Origin: a virus
Virus record (IMG/VR): IMGVR_UViG_3300018049_000020
Span: 1-60,733 of that record
Direction: 5' to 3' (one strand)
Length of the DNA: 60,733 bases
The notes beneath the pieces were generated by a model. It saw only the letters and a list, made by a program, of their open reading frames with translations. It ran no database searches and was not told the origin of the DNA. Positions 26,504 to 35,094 of the stretch are shown here, piece after piece. The first letter of the stretch is position 1. Each line of letters starts with the position of its first letter. A program made the position numbers and the translations under genes.

Positions 26504-28066
26504 TTATGTTGATACGATTGAAATTAATCCTCTATTTGGTGCTGTGTCGAAAATCACCAGTCTCAAAAGTGCATTTATTGAGTAATCTTCTGGTTCAACT
26601 ATCTTGCCACTCACATATACTGAGAGATCGTTTACACTTACATCACTAGGTATACTAAATTCTGTTTGTCCTGAAGATGCAAATTCCTTATTAGTTGCTA
26701 CTGCGTATACAGTCTTGCCTTCTCCAGCAGGACTATCAAGTGTGATAGATCCATCTTCATTTTCAGTAAAGTTTGATGTTCTCTGACCATCAACTAAAAC
26801 GTATTTGTTTCCACCTGTGCCTTCTGGTGTAAACGTAGTCTGCGACCCATTTGATTTTAACAATCCACCAGTCAATGCTAAAAGACTAGCATCTTTGATT
26901 GTTTCTGGATGAATAGGTTTTGGTAAAGTCGCATTACTTATGTTGATTGCAAAAGGGAATCCTATTAGATTGAGTAAATCACAAAATGTAAATGTTAAGA
27001 ATTCAAAGATTTTTCCTAGACCGATTGCATCAAAGAACTTCTTCACAATCTTTACCCATTCCATTAATAACTTCTTCTGCCAATTTTGTTTGAAGTCTTC
27101 TAATGCTAGTTTGAACTCCATAATTTTCTCTTCTAAAGATGCAACATTCTCATCAATAAACCCACCAATAATACTTCTAACATTAAAACCGAAAAGACTA
27201 ATATCTTCGATAGCACTTAATATGTCTGCATTAATTCTTGCTAACTCTTCTTCGAGTTTTTCTCTTGCTTCGCCTACTGCATTTTGGACTTTCTCTACTA
27301 ACTTGTCTCTTTTTTCTCTTAGTTTTGCAATTGCTTTTTCAATCTCAGCACCCACATCTAAAGTAAACAATGCAATTAGATTAGGCAGTCCAAGTAAATC
27401 CCATATTTCATCGAACATGTCAATCAACTTACCAAAGATACTATGTAAACCGTTTGTTAGTAGTTCTTGTATTTTAGTTTTGATATACTGCCATGTCATC
27501 TTTGCTTTCCACTCATTACATAACACACCAAAGTCTGCTTTGAATCCTTGAAACTCTTCGGCAACCTGTGCAAAGAACTTATCAACATCTTCTGCAATTT
27601 GAGTCTTGATTCTGAGTTGTTCTTCTTTAGTAAATATCTTTAGAAGATTGATTTCGATGCCAAGAACAGTTATATTAAAATCAAAAGGAATAAGTTTTGA
27701 GATAATTTCCATTATCTTCGTTGGAACATAGAGATGTAATTCCTGTAAGAGTTCAGTGATGGCATCTTTTGCTTCTTTTTGCCAATTACGAATAGTGCCT
27801 TTTTGCCAATACGGAGATAGTATGTCTGCTATCTTTTCCATGAACTCAGAGATTTCATCTGATATTTTTTGTAATTCTTTTGCTACGTCTTCTGTTATCT
27901 CATCTTTCTTTTCCACTAAAAAAGATTTAATTTCACTTGGTATTTGTGCAATCTTATTGATTGCATTGAGTAACTCTTCTTTTGTAGGAAGATTAAAGAT
28001 ATCACCTGGTGGGCATGGAAATGCCGAGGGGATTTGTGGTACATCATATGTTGGTGCTGTAGTCAT
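26504..28066 (-). CDS. Alpha-helical virion protein between gp25 and gp5
   Basis: A 520-residue protein. Residues 25-390 are long amphipathic helices (ELLNAINKIAQIPSEIKSFL, KLREKRDKLVEKVQNAVGEA, REKLEEELARINADILSAI) with hydrophobic patches such as LLNLIGFPFAI. Residues about 440-520 are a beta module (TEFSIPSDVSVNDLSVYVSG, IVEPEDYSI, LVIFDTAP) like those in gp7 and the fibres. The stop is close to the gp25 promoter, and the start overlaps gp5. Counterparts in T4-like marine phages are annotated only as structural proteins. A hub or tail-interior role is inferred from the neighbours. Confidence 0.55.
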   Translation of the reverse strand: MTTAPTYDVPQIPSAFPCPPGDIFNLPTKEELLNAINKIAQIPSEIKSFLVEKKDEITEDVAKELQKISDEISEFMEKIADILSPYWQKGTIRNWQKEAKDAITELLQELHLYVPTKIMEIISKLIPFDFNITVLGIEINLLKIFTKEEQLRIKTQIAEDVDKFFAQVAEEFQGFKADFGVLCNEWKAKMTWQYIKTKIQELLTNGLHSIFGKLIDMFDEIWDLLGLPNLIALFTLDVGAEIEKAIAKLREKRDKLVEKVQNAVGEAREKLEEELARINADILSAIEDISLFGFNVRSIIGGFIDENVASLEEKIMEFKLALEDFKQNWQKKLLMEWVKIVKKFFDAIGLGKIFEFLTFTFCDLLNLIGFPFAINISNATLPKPIHPETIKDASLLALTGGLLKSNGSQTTFTPEGTGGNKYVLVDGQRTSNFTENEDGSITLDSPAGEGKTVYAVATNKEFASSGQTEFSIPSDVSVNDLSVYVSGKIVEPEDYSINALLRLVIFDTAPNRGLISIVST

Positions 28067-29112
28067 TATGAATTAAGTTTAACAGTCTTACCATTTATGT
28101 CAACGAGAGGTGCGGTGATAGTCGTTGATATACTTGATGAGATTTTCATTGCTTTATCTGAATGTATGTCTGCTTTTCCATCAATATCAATTTTAGCATC
28201 ACCACCGATATCGATGGTAGCATCTCCTAAAATTTTAACATTACATTTACCGCCAATGTATACATTATCGTCTTTACATATGACCGTATAATTATCGTTG
28301 ACAACTCTATGTACTTCTGTTCCGTCTTTGTGTATCTCGTAGAAAGTACCTGATCTATGTGAGACTGCTAATCTCTCACCACCCACTGAGTCATCCATTT
28401 CTATCATGTGACCTGATTCTGTGTGATGAACTTTATTAAAAGGATACAATGTCTTTGAACGATCTGGTTTAAAATCACCTAAATTTGGTAGATCATCAAA
28501 TTGAGTATAGATTGCACCGCCCTTAGCAAATCTGTTAAGATCGGATTCATTTTCATAATCTTTGAGAGGATAATATGGTCTTGTACCATCAAACAATTCG
28601 CTATCAGATGATTCTTCTATTTTACTTCCTTTACCTTTGTAATCTATCTCTAATGCTTTTGGTAATCTTGGAGAATGTTCGATCTTTAATGTTAGTTCGT
28701 TGCCTCTTGACGGCAATTCTGGTGGGTTTAGACCGTCTAATGTACCAGAGTAATCTGTTCTTCTAGGATCATTGAAGCCTTTGTCGACTGATCTATCTAA
28801 CAATTCACCTGTGATAGTTTCTTTATAACCAGTCTGGTTAATACCCATGTTAACACCCATGACTACGAAGTCTTGCATGTCATCATCTCTAAACATACCA
28901 AACACGGTAGAACCTTCGACTAATGAATGACCGTGACCAAAACCTGAAAATCCTATAGCAGTCGTTGGTAGAATAACTGTAGACCAAGGCAGATCGGCAG
29001 AAGCTAATTGAGTTTTGTTATCCGTATGTACACTATGTACACGAACTCTAACACGACCTATCTGTAATGGGTCGTTTCTATCTTCAACTATGCCGTAAAA
29101 AAATCTAATCAT
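28066..29112 (-). CDS. 5: Baseplate hub/spike protein gp5, no lysozyme domain
   Basis: A 348-residue protein. Residues 1-110 are the gp5 OB-fold domain (FYGIVEDRNDPLQIGRVRVR, LPWSTVILPTT, GSTVFGMFRDDDMQDFVVMG). The C-terminus (residues 275-348) is a short beta-helix of the spike type (YIGGKCNVKILGDATIDIGG, AKIDIDGKADIH). T4 gp5 has 575 residues with a lysozyme domain between these parts; here the intervening 165 residues show no lysozyme signature. The start overlaps the 29105-30589 gene, its likely gp27-like partner. Confidence 0.85.
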   Translation of the reverse strand: MIRFFYGIVEDRNDPLQIGRVRVRVHSVHTDNKTQLASADLPWSTVILPTTAIGFSGFGHGHSLVEGSTVFGMFRDDDMQDFVVMGVNMGINQTGYKETITGELLDRSVDKGFNDPRRTDYSGTLDGLNPPELPSRGNELTLKIEHSPRLPKALEIDYKGKGSKIEESSDSELFDGTRPYYPLKDYENESDLNRFAKGGAIYTQFDDLPNLGDFKPDRSKTLYPFNKVHHTESGHMIEMDDSVGGERLAVSHRSGTFYEIHKDGTEVHRVVNDNYTVICKDDNVYIGGKCNVKILGDATIDIGGDAKIDIDGKADIHSDKAMKISSSISTTITAPLVDINGKTVKLNS

Positions 29113-30589
29113 CGTTTATTGGTCCTTCATAGTTATCAAGTGCTTGGATATCTTCTATTTTGTTTTTGTAACTTTCAGGAACTACCATTAGATTCATCAT
29201 ACCTCTATGTTGAGATGGTGTTACATTATGTACTATTTTAGTAATTAGATATCTGTTGTCATTTAAAATATTCTTATCGCCAGACACTTTATGTTTAGGT
29301 AGAATTAGTGTTACAATCTGTCCTGCCATTATATCAGTTCTCATAGGTATAGTTACTGAAATGGCAAATTGAGATAAAAGATTCAACATAGCATTTCTTT
29401 CTAAAATTGCATTGTCTCTGAATTCATTTCCAACTGGTTGTGTCTTTGCTGAATTTGTAGTATCGTCAATTAACTTAGCCTCGTCTGAGTATGCATTTGT
29501 AGGATTTACTCTATACTCGATGTGACCACCTGACAAATATGTTTGATGTAATGGATAGTCAACAAAGATTTCTTGCGCTTCAGCTGTATCACGTGAAACA
29601 TCTGTACCTTCATGTGTTACTTCAAAATCGCCTGTACGTATCATTGCAAATCCTGAAAGATGAGAGTCTTTGTTTTTTTCAAAATTTTCTTTTAGATCAA
29701 AATAGTATTCAGCATCAAGTTTTCTGACAGGATCGTATGTTATTAATTTTGAAGAATATGCGCCGTCCTCTAAACCTCGAAATGTATTTCCGCTCTCTTG
29801 TGTATAAAAACTTAATATCTGAGTCGATAATCCTTCTGGACTTTCTGGTGCGTATTTTTCTTGGTCTATATCTGCGTTTCTAGGATAAAAAGTAAATGGT
29901 ATCTCTTGTTCAAACTGACCATTTAACATCGAACCTAATGACATGAATTTAAAACCGCCATTTAGAGAACTGTATAAGAAACAACTATTTTTGTAAGGTC
30001 CTTTTATTTCAGGATCGGCATTGTCTACACAATAATTTATTGTTTTCATAATAGACCAATTTGTTGGAACTATTTGTTGTACACCTTTTGTTTTTTCCCA
30101 CCATTCTATTTGATATTGTCTTGGTAGTTTTTCAAATTGAGCATCTTTGTTTAAAACCTTCAAAAGTATTTCAGACATTGAACCCCTCAACACTCTATTG
30201 ATTCTAACTTTTCTACACGTAAATAATTTTGGATCGACAAAATTTAATACATAAGTTTTAAGTTTTAAATCTACATCGTCTACATCTGATACGCTGAAAA
30301 CTCTAAAAGTTCTGTAGATAGAGTTCTCTTCTGTTGTGAATCCATCATCTGATACAACCGTTTTAACACGGTATTTGATAGTTAAACTTTCTTGACCTGT
30401 AATTTTATAATCTTCTAAAATTCCTAAACCATCTGCAACTGAAACACGACCAGAGAGAAAAGGACTATCGATAGATTCAAAGATGGTAATATCAGTAACT
30501 AAATTTCTGATATCTACTGATTCTTGTTCTTGGTTGGTTAACATGACCATTTCGACAGTTAACTCACCTGGTAGGAAGTTTTGGCTCAT
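29105..30589 (-). CDS. 27: Baseplate hub protein, gp27-like
   Basis: A 494-residue protein. The N-terminus (VDIRNLVTDITIFESIDSPF, LSGRVSVADGLGILEDYKIT) has the pattern of gp27-type central hub proteins with tube-like beta domains. The C-terminal part (LNLLSQFAISVTIPMRTDIM, AGQIVTLILP, YLITKIVHNV) fits the second tube-like domain. T4 gp27 has 391 residues and binds gp5 as a trimer. Position immediately before gp5 with an eight-base overlap supports this. The assignment rests on pattern and synteny. Confidence 0.65.
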   Translation of the reverse strand: MSQNFLPGELTVEMVMLTNQEQESVDIRNLVTDITIFESIDSPFLSGRVSVADGLGILEDYKITGQESLTIKYRVKTVVSDDGFTTEENSIYRTFRVFSVSDVDDVDLKLKTYVLNFVDPKLFTCRKVRINRVLRGSMSEILLKVLNKDAQFEKLPRQYQIEWWEKTKGVQQIVPTNWSIMKTINYCVDNADPEIKGPYKNSCFLYSSLNGGFKFMSLGSMLNGQFEQEIPFTFYPRNADIDQEKYAPESPEGLSTQILSFYTQESGNTFRGLEDGAYSSKLITYDPVRKLDAEYYFDLKENFEKNKDSHLSGFAMIRTGDFEVTHEGTDVSRDTAEAQEIFVDYPLHQTYLSGGHIEYRVNPTNAYSDEAKLIDDTTNSAKTQPVGNEFRDNAILERNAMLNLLSQFAISVTIPMRTDIMAGQIVTLILPKHKVSGDKNILNDNRYLITKIVHNVTPSQHRGMMNLMVVPESYKNKIEDIQALDNYEGPINDD

Positions 30590-31314
30590 GATGACATTAC
30601 TTGTTCAAATTTTTTGACTATTCCATTTATTAAACTTGGTTTTATAATTTTAATTGTTCTTTTTTCTTCGTTATGCTCATACTCGTGATCATAGTTACTT
30701 ACAGCAACGTAATCAGTTGTTGGTACATTTGTTCTTGTACCATCAGCTTTTTTATAATAGCTTGGAGCATCTCTATGATCAATTACACTCTTTGGTGTGA
30801 AACTAGCACCAGATATTTTACCTGTTAGCGTTTCAGTTGTAGTGAATCCTTTTCCATCCACTACGATTTGTTTTTTCTCAGGCATTAAATGTATAATATT
30901 GCCTTTACCAGAAATACTGGTGACATCTTCACCTAGTAAAAACTTGGTGACTGCGCCAGTAGCTGCATTACGTGATACTATATCTGTAGAACTATTGGCT
31001 GTTATAACTAGACCATTGTATTTTGTGTTTATATACTTTTCAAAAGTGGCGTTGTCTTTATGCCAGTCGTAATAGTTCTCAAAGTCATTGACCAAGAAAA
31101 ATGTCCAATGCAAGTCGCCACTGCCATACAGTTTAGTAGCTAAAATATCTGGTCTCTCACCATCAACTATTTCATATTTTGTATATTCAACAATTGCGTT
31201 GACTGCTTCTTGTTCTATTTTACTTTTTCTAAAAAAGTCTTTTATACGAACAACCTTACCTGAGTCTAAGGTTACTTTGATTTCGGGAAAATTTTTAAAG
31301 AATTGTTTTGCCAT
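30586..31314 (-). CDS. 53: Baseplate wedge protein gp53
   Basis: A 242-residue protein (T4 gp53 has 196). The segment RPDILATKLYGSGDLHWTFF with LVNDFENYYDWHKDN corresponds to T4 RPEELANAIYGNPQLYWVLL and MCNDNYDPYYGW. The middle has an SH3-like stretch (SISGKGNIIHLMPEKKQIVV). Gp53 completes the wedge over gp6 and gp25. The stop overlaps the next gene's ATG by four bases (ATGA). Confidence 0.85.
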   Translation of the reverse strand: MAKQFFKNFPEIKVTLDSGKVVRIKDFFRKSKIEQEAVNAIVEYTKYEIVDGERPDILATKLYGSGDLHWTFFLVNDFENYYDWHKDNATFEKYINTKYNGLVITANSSTDIVSRNAATGAVTKFLLGEDVTSISGKGNIIHLMPEKKQIVVDGKGFTTTETLTGKISGASFTPKSVIDHRDAPSYYKKADGTRTNVPTTDYVAVSNYDHEYEHNEEKRTIKIIKPSLINGIVKKFEQVMSS

Positions 31315-31319
31315 AATTA

Positions 31320-32444
31320 TTATCCGTTAGGGTCTGGTGCAAGGTCTGTCTCTGTATCTCTTATAGAATCTTTTAGTAGTCGGCCGCCACCGCCTGCTCT
31401 AACTACATTGTAATTCTGTTGATGTAAAATTCTAATTTCTTGAAACTGAAGTGTTAAAGTGGTTTTGATTGGCATACCGTCTTCATATGCAGAAAACTTT
31501 TGACCGCCAGTATGATCTACCTGTGCGTTTGTACAAACTGATGGTAAAAATCCGTCAATTTGATCGCCAAGAGGACCACTAAAACTTATATCAAACACAT
31601 TAGGATAATTAAAGAAATTTCCTTCTTCATCAACATTTAGACCTGCTTTTTTTGCATCTTCCTGTTCTTTATCACCAGCAAAGAGTTTTCCTGTTGTTAC
31701 AGCTGGTAACATTGCATATCTAAACGTTGTAATAATTTCTTTTACTTGACTTGCTTCTTCTTCTGATCTTGGTAAGAAGTCAAATGTAAAATCCCATGTT
31801 CTAAAACCTAGACCTTGTAGTAACAATTCTTTTTGAGGATTTGATGCTCGACCTTGTTTTAAATTTGTAAGTCCACCTGACAACTCATTCAACATATTGA
31901 TGGCAAACTCTTTACCTACTTTCATACCTTGATCTTTCATAGTACCTAAAAGGTCGCCTGAACCAAAAGCGTCTGCTATTTTAGAAATTGCTCTTTGAAA
32001 TGTTCCTATGCCTTCTTCTGAGTACTGTACAGCTGCTTGTGAAATTAAAGTATCTGGTATATACAAAGCAATTTCATCTGGCATTGTAAACTTAGTTTCT
32101 TCATCACCAATATTAACTCTTGTATCGGCACCATCTTGTCTTGGTCTAATATCAAAGACTAAGTAGTTAGCTAACTCATCATGATAAGGATAGACCAAAC
32201 CTTTCTCCGCCATTTTAGGTGCTTGTTTAGCGTCTGTATTGGCTAATGCAACTCCAGACAAAGATTTTTCAAGACTTGTTCTTCTTTTATTGATTCTGTT
32301 TTCTGCTTCTTCAACTTGATCTGCTAATTGATCAATAGCAGTGTTATAGTTGATAGCTTGTATTTTAGCTGCTACCCCTTTTAAAGAGTTTATTGAACCT
32401 TGAATCTTATTGAATTTTTTGATGAGTTTATCGATATATGCCAT
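31320..32444 (-). CDS. 48: Baseplate tail-tube cap gp48
   Basis: A 374-residue protein (T4 gp48 has 364). Residues 65-110 read KGLVYPYHDELANYLVFDIR, followed by MPDEIALYIPDTLISQAAVQ and a tail-tube-like fold with FRTWDFTFDFLPRSEEEASQ and VKEIITTFRYAMLP. These match the gp48/tube-like family. Gp48 sits on the hub and starts the tube together with gp54. It is the first gene of the leftward block, with CATAAATA 31-38 bases upstream at the strand switch. Confidence 0.85.
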   Translation of the reverse strand: MAYIDKLIKKFNKIQGSINSLKGVAAKIQAINYNTAIDQLADQVEEAENRINKRRTSLEKSLSGVALANTDAKQAPKMAEKGLVYPYHDELANYLVFDIRPRQDGADTRVNIGDEETKFTMPDEIALYIPDTLISQAAVQYSEEGIGTFQRAISKIADAFGSGDLLGTMKDQGMKVGKEFAINMLNELSGGLTNLKQGRASNPQKELLLQGLGFRTWDFTFDFLPRSEEEASQVKEIITTFRYAMLPAVTTGKLFAGDKEQEDAKKAGLNVDEEGNFFNYPNVFDISFSGPLGDQIDGFLPSVCTNAQVDHTGGQKFSAYEDGMPIKTTLTLQFQEIRILHQQNYNVVRAGGGGRLLKDSIRDTETDLAPDPNG

Positions 32445-32448
32445 GTGT

Positions 32449-32456
32449 TATAAATA
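32449..32456 (+). promoter_or_regulatory. Late promoter for the rightward block
   Basis: A perfect TATAAATA on the plus strand, 23 bases before the gp4 ATG (32480). It is in the 35-base divergent gap and is the probable start of the 32480-40645 transcript. Confidence 0.65.
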
Positions 32457-32474
32457 CCTTGAAAGTCTTTTAGT

Positions 32475-32482
32475 TATTTATG
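32475..32482 (-). promoter_or_regulatory. Late promoter-like CATAAATA for the leftward block
   Basis: On the minus strand CATAAATA lies 30 bases before the gp48 ATG (32444) and overlaps the gp4 start codon. With the opposing motif at 32449 it gives overlapping divergent late transcription. Confidence 0.5.
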
Positions 32483-32932
32483 TCAAAAAAACCATATAGT
32501 GGAAGGTTTAAACCCAAGAACTATAAAAAATATAAGGGTGATCCAACAAGGATATTTTATCGATCTCTATTAGAGAGACGATTCATGGTCTATTGTGATA
32601 ACAATGAAAGTATCATTGAATGGGGTAGTGAAGAACTTATCATACCTTATAGATCACCTTTAGACAAAAGAGTACATAGATATTTTCCAGACTTTTATAT
32701 TAAGTATGTGAATAAACATGGTCAAGTGATAAGAGAAATCATAGAAGTTAAACCGCACAAACAATTGTTTCCACCAAAAGAACCTACTAGACGTACTAAA
32801 CGATATTTAACAGAAGTAAACACATACATAATAAATCAGGCGAAATTTAAAGCAGCTCAAGAATACTGCGATGACAGAAAGTTGAATTTCAGAATACTAA
32901 CAGAAAGGGAGATTTTACCTAAAAACAAATGA
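32480..32932 (+). CDS. 4: Head completion protein gp4
   Basis: A 150-residue protein, the same length as T4 gp4. Family features are the basic start (SGRFKPKNYKKYKGDPTRIF), YRSLLERRFMVYCDNNESII, the segment EWGSEELIIPYRSPLDKRVH, RYFPDFYIKY and the EVKP motif. These form a PD-(D/E)XK-like core (D of YFPDF, E-x-K of EVKP). Gp4 acts after packaging in joining heads to tails. The stop overlaps the HAD gene start by four bases. Confidence 0.85.
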   Translation: MSKKPYSGRFKPKNYKKYKGDPTRIFYRSLLERRFMVYCDNNESIIEWGSEELIIPYRSPLDKRVHRYFPDFYIKYVNKHGQVIREIIEVKPHKQLFPPKEPTRRTKRYLTEVNTYIINQAKFKAAQEYCDDRKLNFRILTEREILPKNK

Positions 32933-33531
32933 AGAAGCTTTACGTTTTTGATTTAGACGGCGTCTTAATCGATTCTCTACCAAATATGAAACTATCGTGG
33001 GGTATTGTACAATTAAACCACAGAATAGAAATTCAATTCGAAGAATATGCCAAACATATTGGTAAACCATTTAATGATATACTAGAAGAAATTGGTATAC
33101 ACCATGATCACGTTAGTATTAAAAAGACTTACGATGAAATGTCTAACACTATGTTAGATAAAATAGAAATATATCCAAAAACATTCGAAGTATTAGAAGA
33201 ACTAAAAAACAGAGGTTGTAAGATTGCAATCTGCACATCTAAAGATGGCGTTAGAGCAAAAACAGTATTAGAGTCATTAGGATTTCCTGAGTTTGACTTT
33301 ATCTGTTCACCTAAAAAAGGCCTCAGAGGAAAACCTTCTCCTGATCAACTACTAAATACTATTGCATTTTGTAATATCGATCCCAAAGATACAGTTTACA
33401 TCGGCGATATGCAAAGTGATTGCGAATGTGCTCAGAGAGCAGGCGTAGATTTTATACATGCAAATTATGGATATGGACAAGTGAAATGCGAAGTCTCAGT
33501 GAACCAAATAGAACAACTCCTCTCACTGTAG
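32929..33531 (+). CDS. HAD-superfamily phosphatase
   Basis: A 200-residue protein with all HAD motifs: motif I FDLDGVLIDS (D8, D10), motif II AICTSK, the Lys of KPSPDQ, and motif IV YIGDMQSD. A helical C1-type cap lies between residues 17 and 85, as in phosphoglycolate phosphatase and beta-phosphoglucomutase-like enzymes. That cap argues against KdsC, which lacks one. The gene overlaps the CMP-KDO synthetase gene by 46 bases, so the two are probably translated together and act on related sugar substrates. The substrate cannot be read from sequence. Confidence 0.85.
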   Translation: MKKLYVFDLDGVLIDSLPNMKLSWGIVQLNHRIEIQFEEYAKHIGKPFNDILEEIGIHHDHVSIKKTYDEMSNTMLDKIEIYPKTFEVLEELKNRGCKIAICTSKDGVRAKTVLESLGFPEFDFICSPKKGLRGKPSPDQLLNTIAFCNIDPKDTVYIGDMQSDCECAQRAGVDFIHANYGYGQVKCEVSVNQIEQLLSL

Positions 33532-34238
33532 GGTTTATACCTGCAAGGTGGCACTCGACTCGTTTTGAGGGTAAACCTCTAGCACTCATCAATGGCGTAC
33601 CAATGATTCAAAGAGTCTTTGATCGGGCTTGCATGTCAAAAAGACTTGACACTATTGTTGTACTAACAGACGATGAACGTATTAGTCAATACTGTTCAAT
33701 CAAAGGTATTCGTTGTATCGTTGTTAATGAAGAATGCAAGACTGGTACAGACAGGTGTTCAAAAGTCTTAGAGTTAGTAGACGGTACACATTTTGTAAAT
33801 ATACAAGGTGATGAACCTTTGATCAATCCAGATGCGATTGATAAATTAATAGACTCACACGATGACAATATTGGAGTAACAAATGCTTATGTCGAAGTTA
33901 AAGATGATTACAAACTTCACGATAGAAACGTTGTTAAGACTGTTCTTGGTCTTAATGATACTGCCATTTATTACTCTCGCTATGGTATACCGTTTACTCA
34001 AAAAGTAGAAGTGCCATTCAATCAACAACTAGGACTGTATATGTTCAGTAGAGAAAAATTGGAAATGTTTCCAAAATTGAAAGTTGGTCCATTAGAAAGT
34101 GCTGAATCTGTAGAGATGTTAAGATTCTTAGAAAATGGTTATGATGTAAAAATGGTCAAAGTCGATGATGAGGGTTTATCAGTAGACACACCAGAAGATT
34201 TAACAAGAGTGGAGAAATTTATAAATGCGTTTAATTGA
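33486..34238 (+). CDS. kdsB: CMP-KDO synthetase (3-deoxy-manno-octulosonate cytidylyltransferase)
   Basis: A 250-residue protein from the ATG at 33486; an upstream in-frame ATG at 33420 is deep inside the HAD gene and gives a tail unlike the family. The start GFIPARWHSTRFEGKPLALI is the nucleotide-binding signature of KdsB. It is followed by PMIQRVFDRA, VVLTDDERI, the segment CKTGTDRCSKVLELVDG, VNIQGDEPLI and LSVDTPEDL. KdsB activates KDO with CTP for lipopolysaccharide inner-core synthesis in the cytoplasm of Gram-negative bacteria. The length matches cellular enzymes. Its place in a late virion block is odd. Confidence 0.9.
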   Translation: MRSLSEPNRTTPLTVGFIPARWHSTRFEGKPLALINGVPMIQRVFDRACMSKRLDTIVVLTDDERISQYCSIKGIRCIVVNEECKTGTDRCSKVLELVDGTHFVNIQGDEPLINPDAIDKLIDSHDDNIGVTNAYVEVKDDYKLHDRNVVKTVLGLNDTAIYYSRYGIPFTQKVEVPFNQQLGLYMFSREKLEMFPKLKVGPLESAESVEMLRFLENGYDVKMVKVDDEGLSVDTPEDLTRVEKFINAFN

Positions 34239-35094
34239 TGATGTAGTAGAAACAGGTATTAGCAAACACGAGAAGTTTAAACACTTCTTTTTAGCTAACG
34301 ATGATCAACAAGGAACTATTCTTAATGAAATGAAAGAATGTTTCGAATGGATTTGTGAAAACAGACGTAAACCATATCTAACAACTTATGGTGAACTTAA
34401 AGATAAACATCTGGTTGGTGCAGGTAATTATAACTACAGTCATTTAGTAGACTACGCTACTTATCTAATTAAGGGTATCGTATCAGACGTACCTAATTTA
34501 ACAAAAGAAAACGGTCACTTGTTAGAAGGAGAATTCTACAATCACTTCTATCATGCTTGTAAGATATCTTGGTTGATCAGCCAAGAACGAACAGTAGGTC
34601 TTTACTCAACATTACAAAGTAAAATGACAAAAGAAAACCAAATCTTTTTCCATCCAGGTATGTCACGTGTTCATGCTTATTTACAAATGGAAGCATTAGA
34701 CAAAAAGGTCATCGTTTGGGACAATTACAACAAATTTGATACTGAACCTTTATCATTCGATCAATGGATGGATGTGTTCTCTAATACGCAACGTGATAAG
34801 TTTGGTGCAAATGTTGATGGTGAAATTTTAGAAATGCATGTAGGCGAAGAAAGAAGCGATCTTATCGCAACGATGTCATCGATGAGAGATATGTACAAAA
34901 GAGAGTTGCCTGTTTTGAAAGGCAAGTGTGATGATGAAATAACAGAATACTTTAGAACAGAAGGAGAAGGCGTAACCGTAGAAACGAAGAACGATTACGT
35001 ATTTCAGAAGCAAGATTTGAGATACTTCTTAGAGTTATTTCCAGCAACACAACATATCGTAGAACATGAGTCGTTTACCATCAGAAGAGATTAG
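34225..35094 (+). CDS. Conserved unknown protein, first of a tandem paralogous pair
   Basis: A 289-residue protein of unknown function. It aligns with the next gene through GLYSTLQ, FFHPGMSRVHAYLQ, KKVIVWDN, FDQWMDVF, ILEMHVGEE, VTVETKNDYVF and DLRYFLELFP. The HPGxxRVxA and VIxWDN blocks are the most conserved. No transmembrane segment or signal peptide is seen. The start overlaps kdsB by 14 bases and the end overlaps the next gene by 29 bases, so it belongs to the same coupled unit as the HAD and KdsB genes. Confidence 0.65.
   Translation: MRLIDDVVETGISKHEKFKHFFLANDDQQGTILNEMKECFEWICENRRKPYLTTYGELKDKHLVGAGNYNYSHLVDYATYLIKGIVSDVPNLTKENGHLLEGEFYNHFYHACKISWLISQERTVGLYSTLQSKMTKENQIFFHPGMSRVHAYLQMEALDKKVIVWDNYNKFDTEPLSFDQWMDVFSNTQRDKFGANVDGEILEMHVGEERSDLIATMSSMRDMYKRELPVLKGKCDDEITEYFRTEGEGVTVETKNDYVFQKQDLRYFLELFPATQHIVEHESFTIRRD

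Noticed and set aside
26940-27551. Plus-strand 203-codon frame opposite the helical virion protein
   Set aside because: Antisense of a Lys/Glu/Leu-rich coiled-coil gene, which often opens the opposite frame; no start signal or family motif.
33420-33485. Upstream in-frame ATG for the CMP-KDO synthetase
   Set aside because: It would add 22 residues read from the HAD gene in another frame that have no counterpart in KdsB; ATG 33486 is just ahead of the conserved start.
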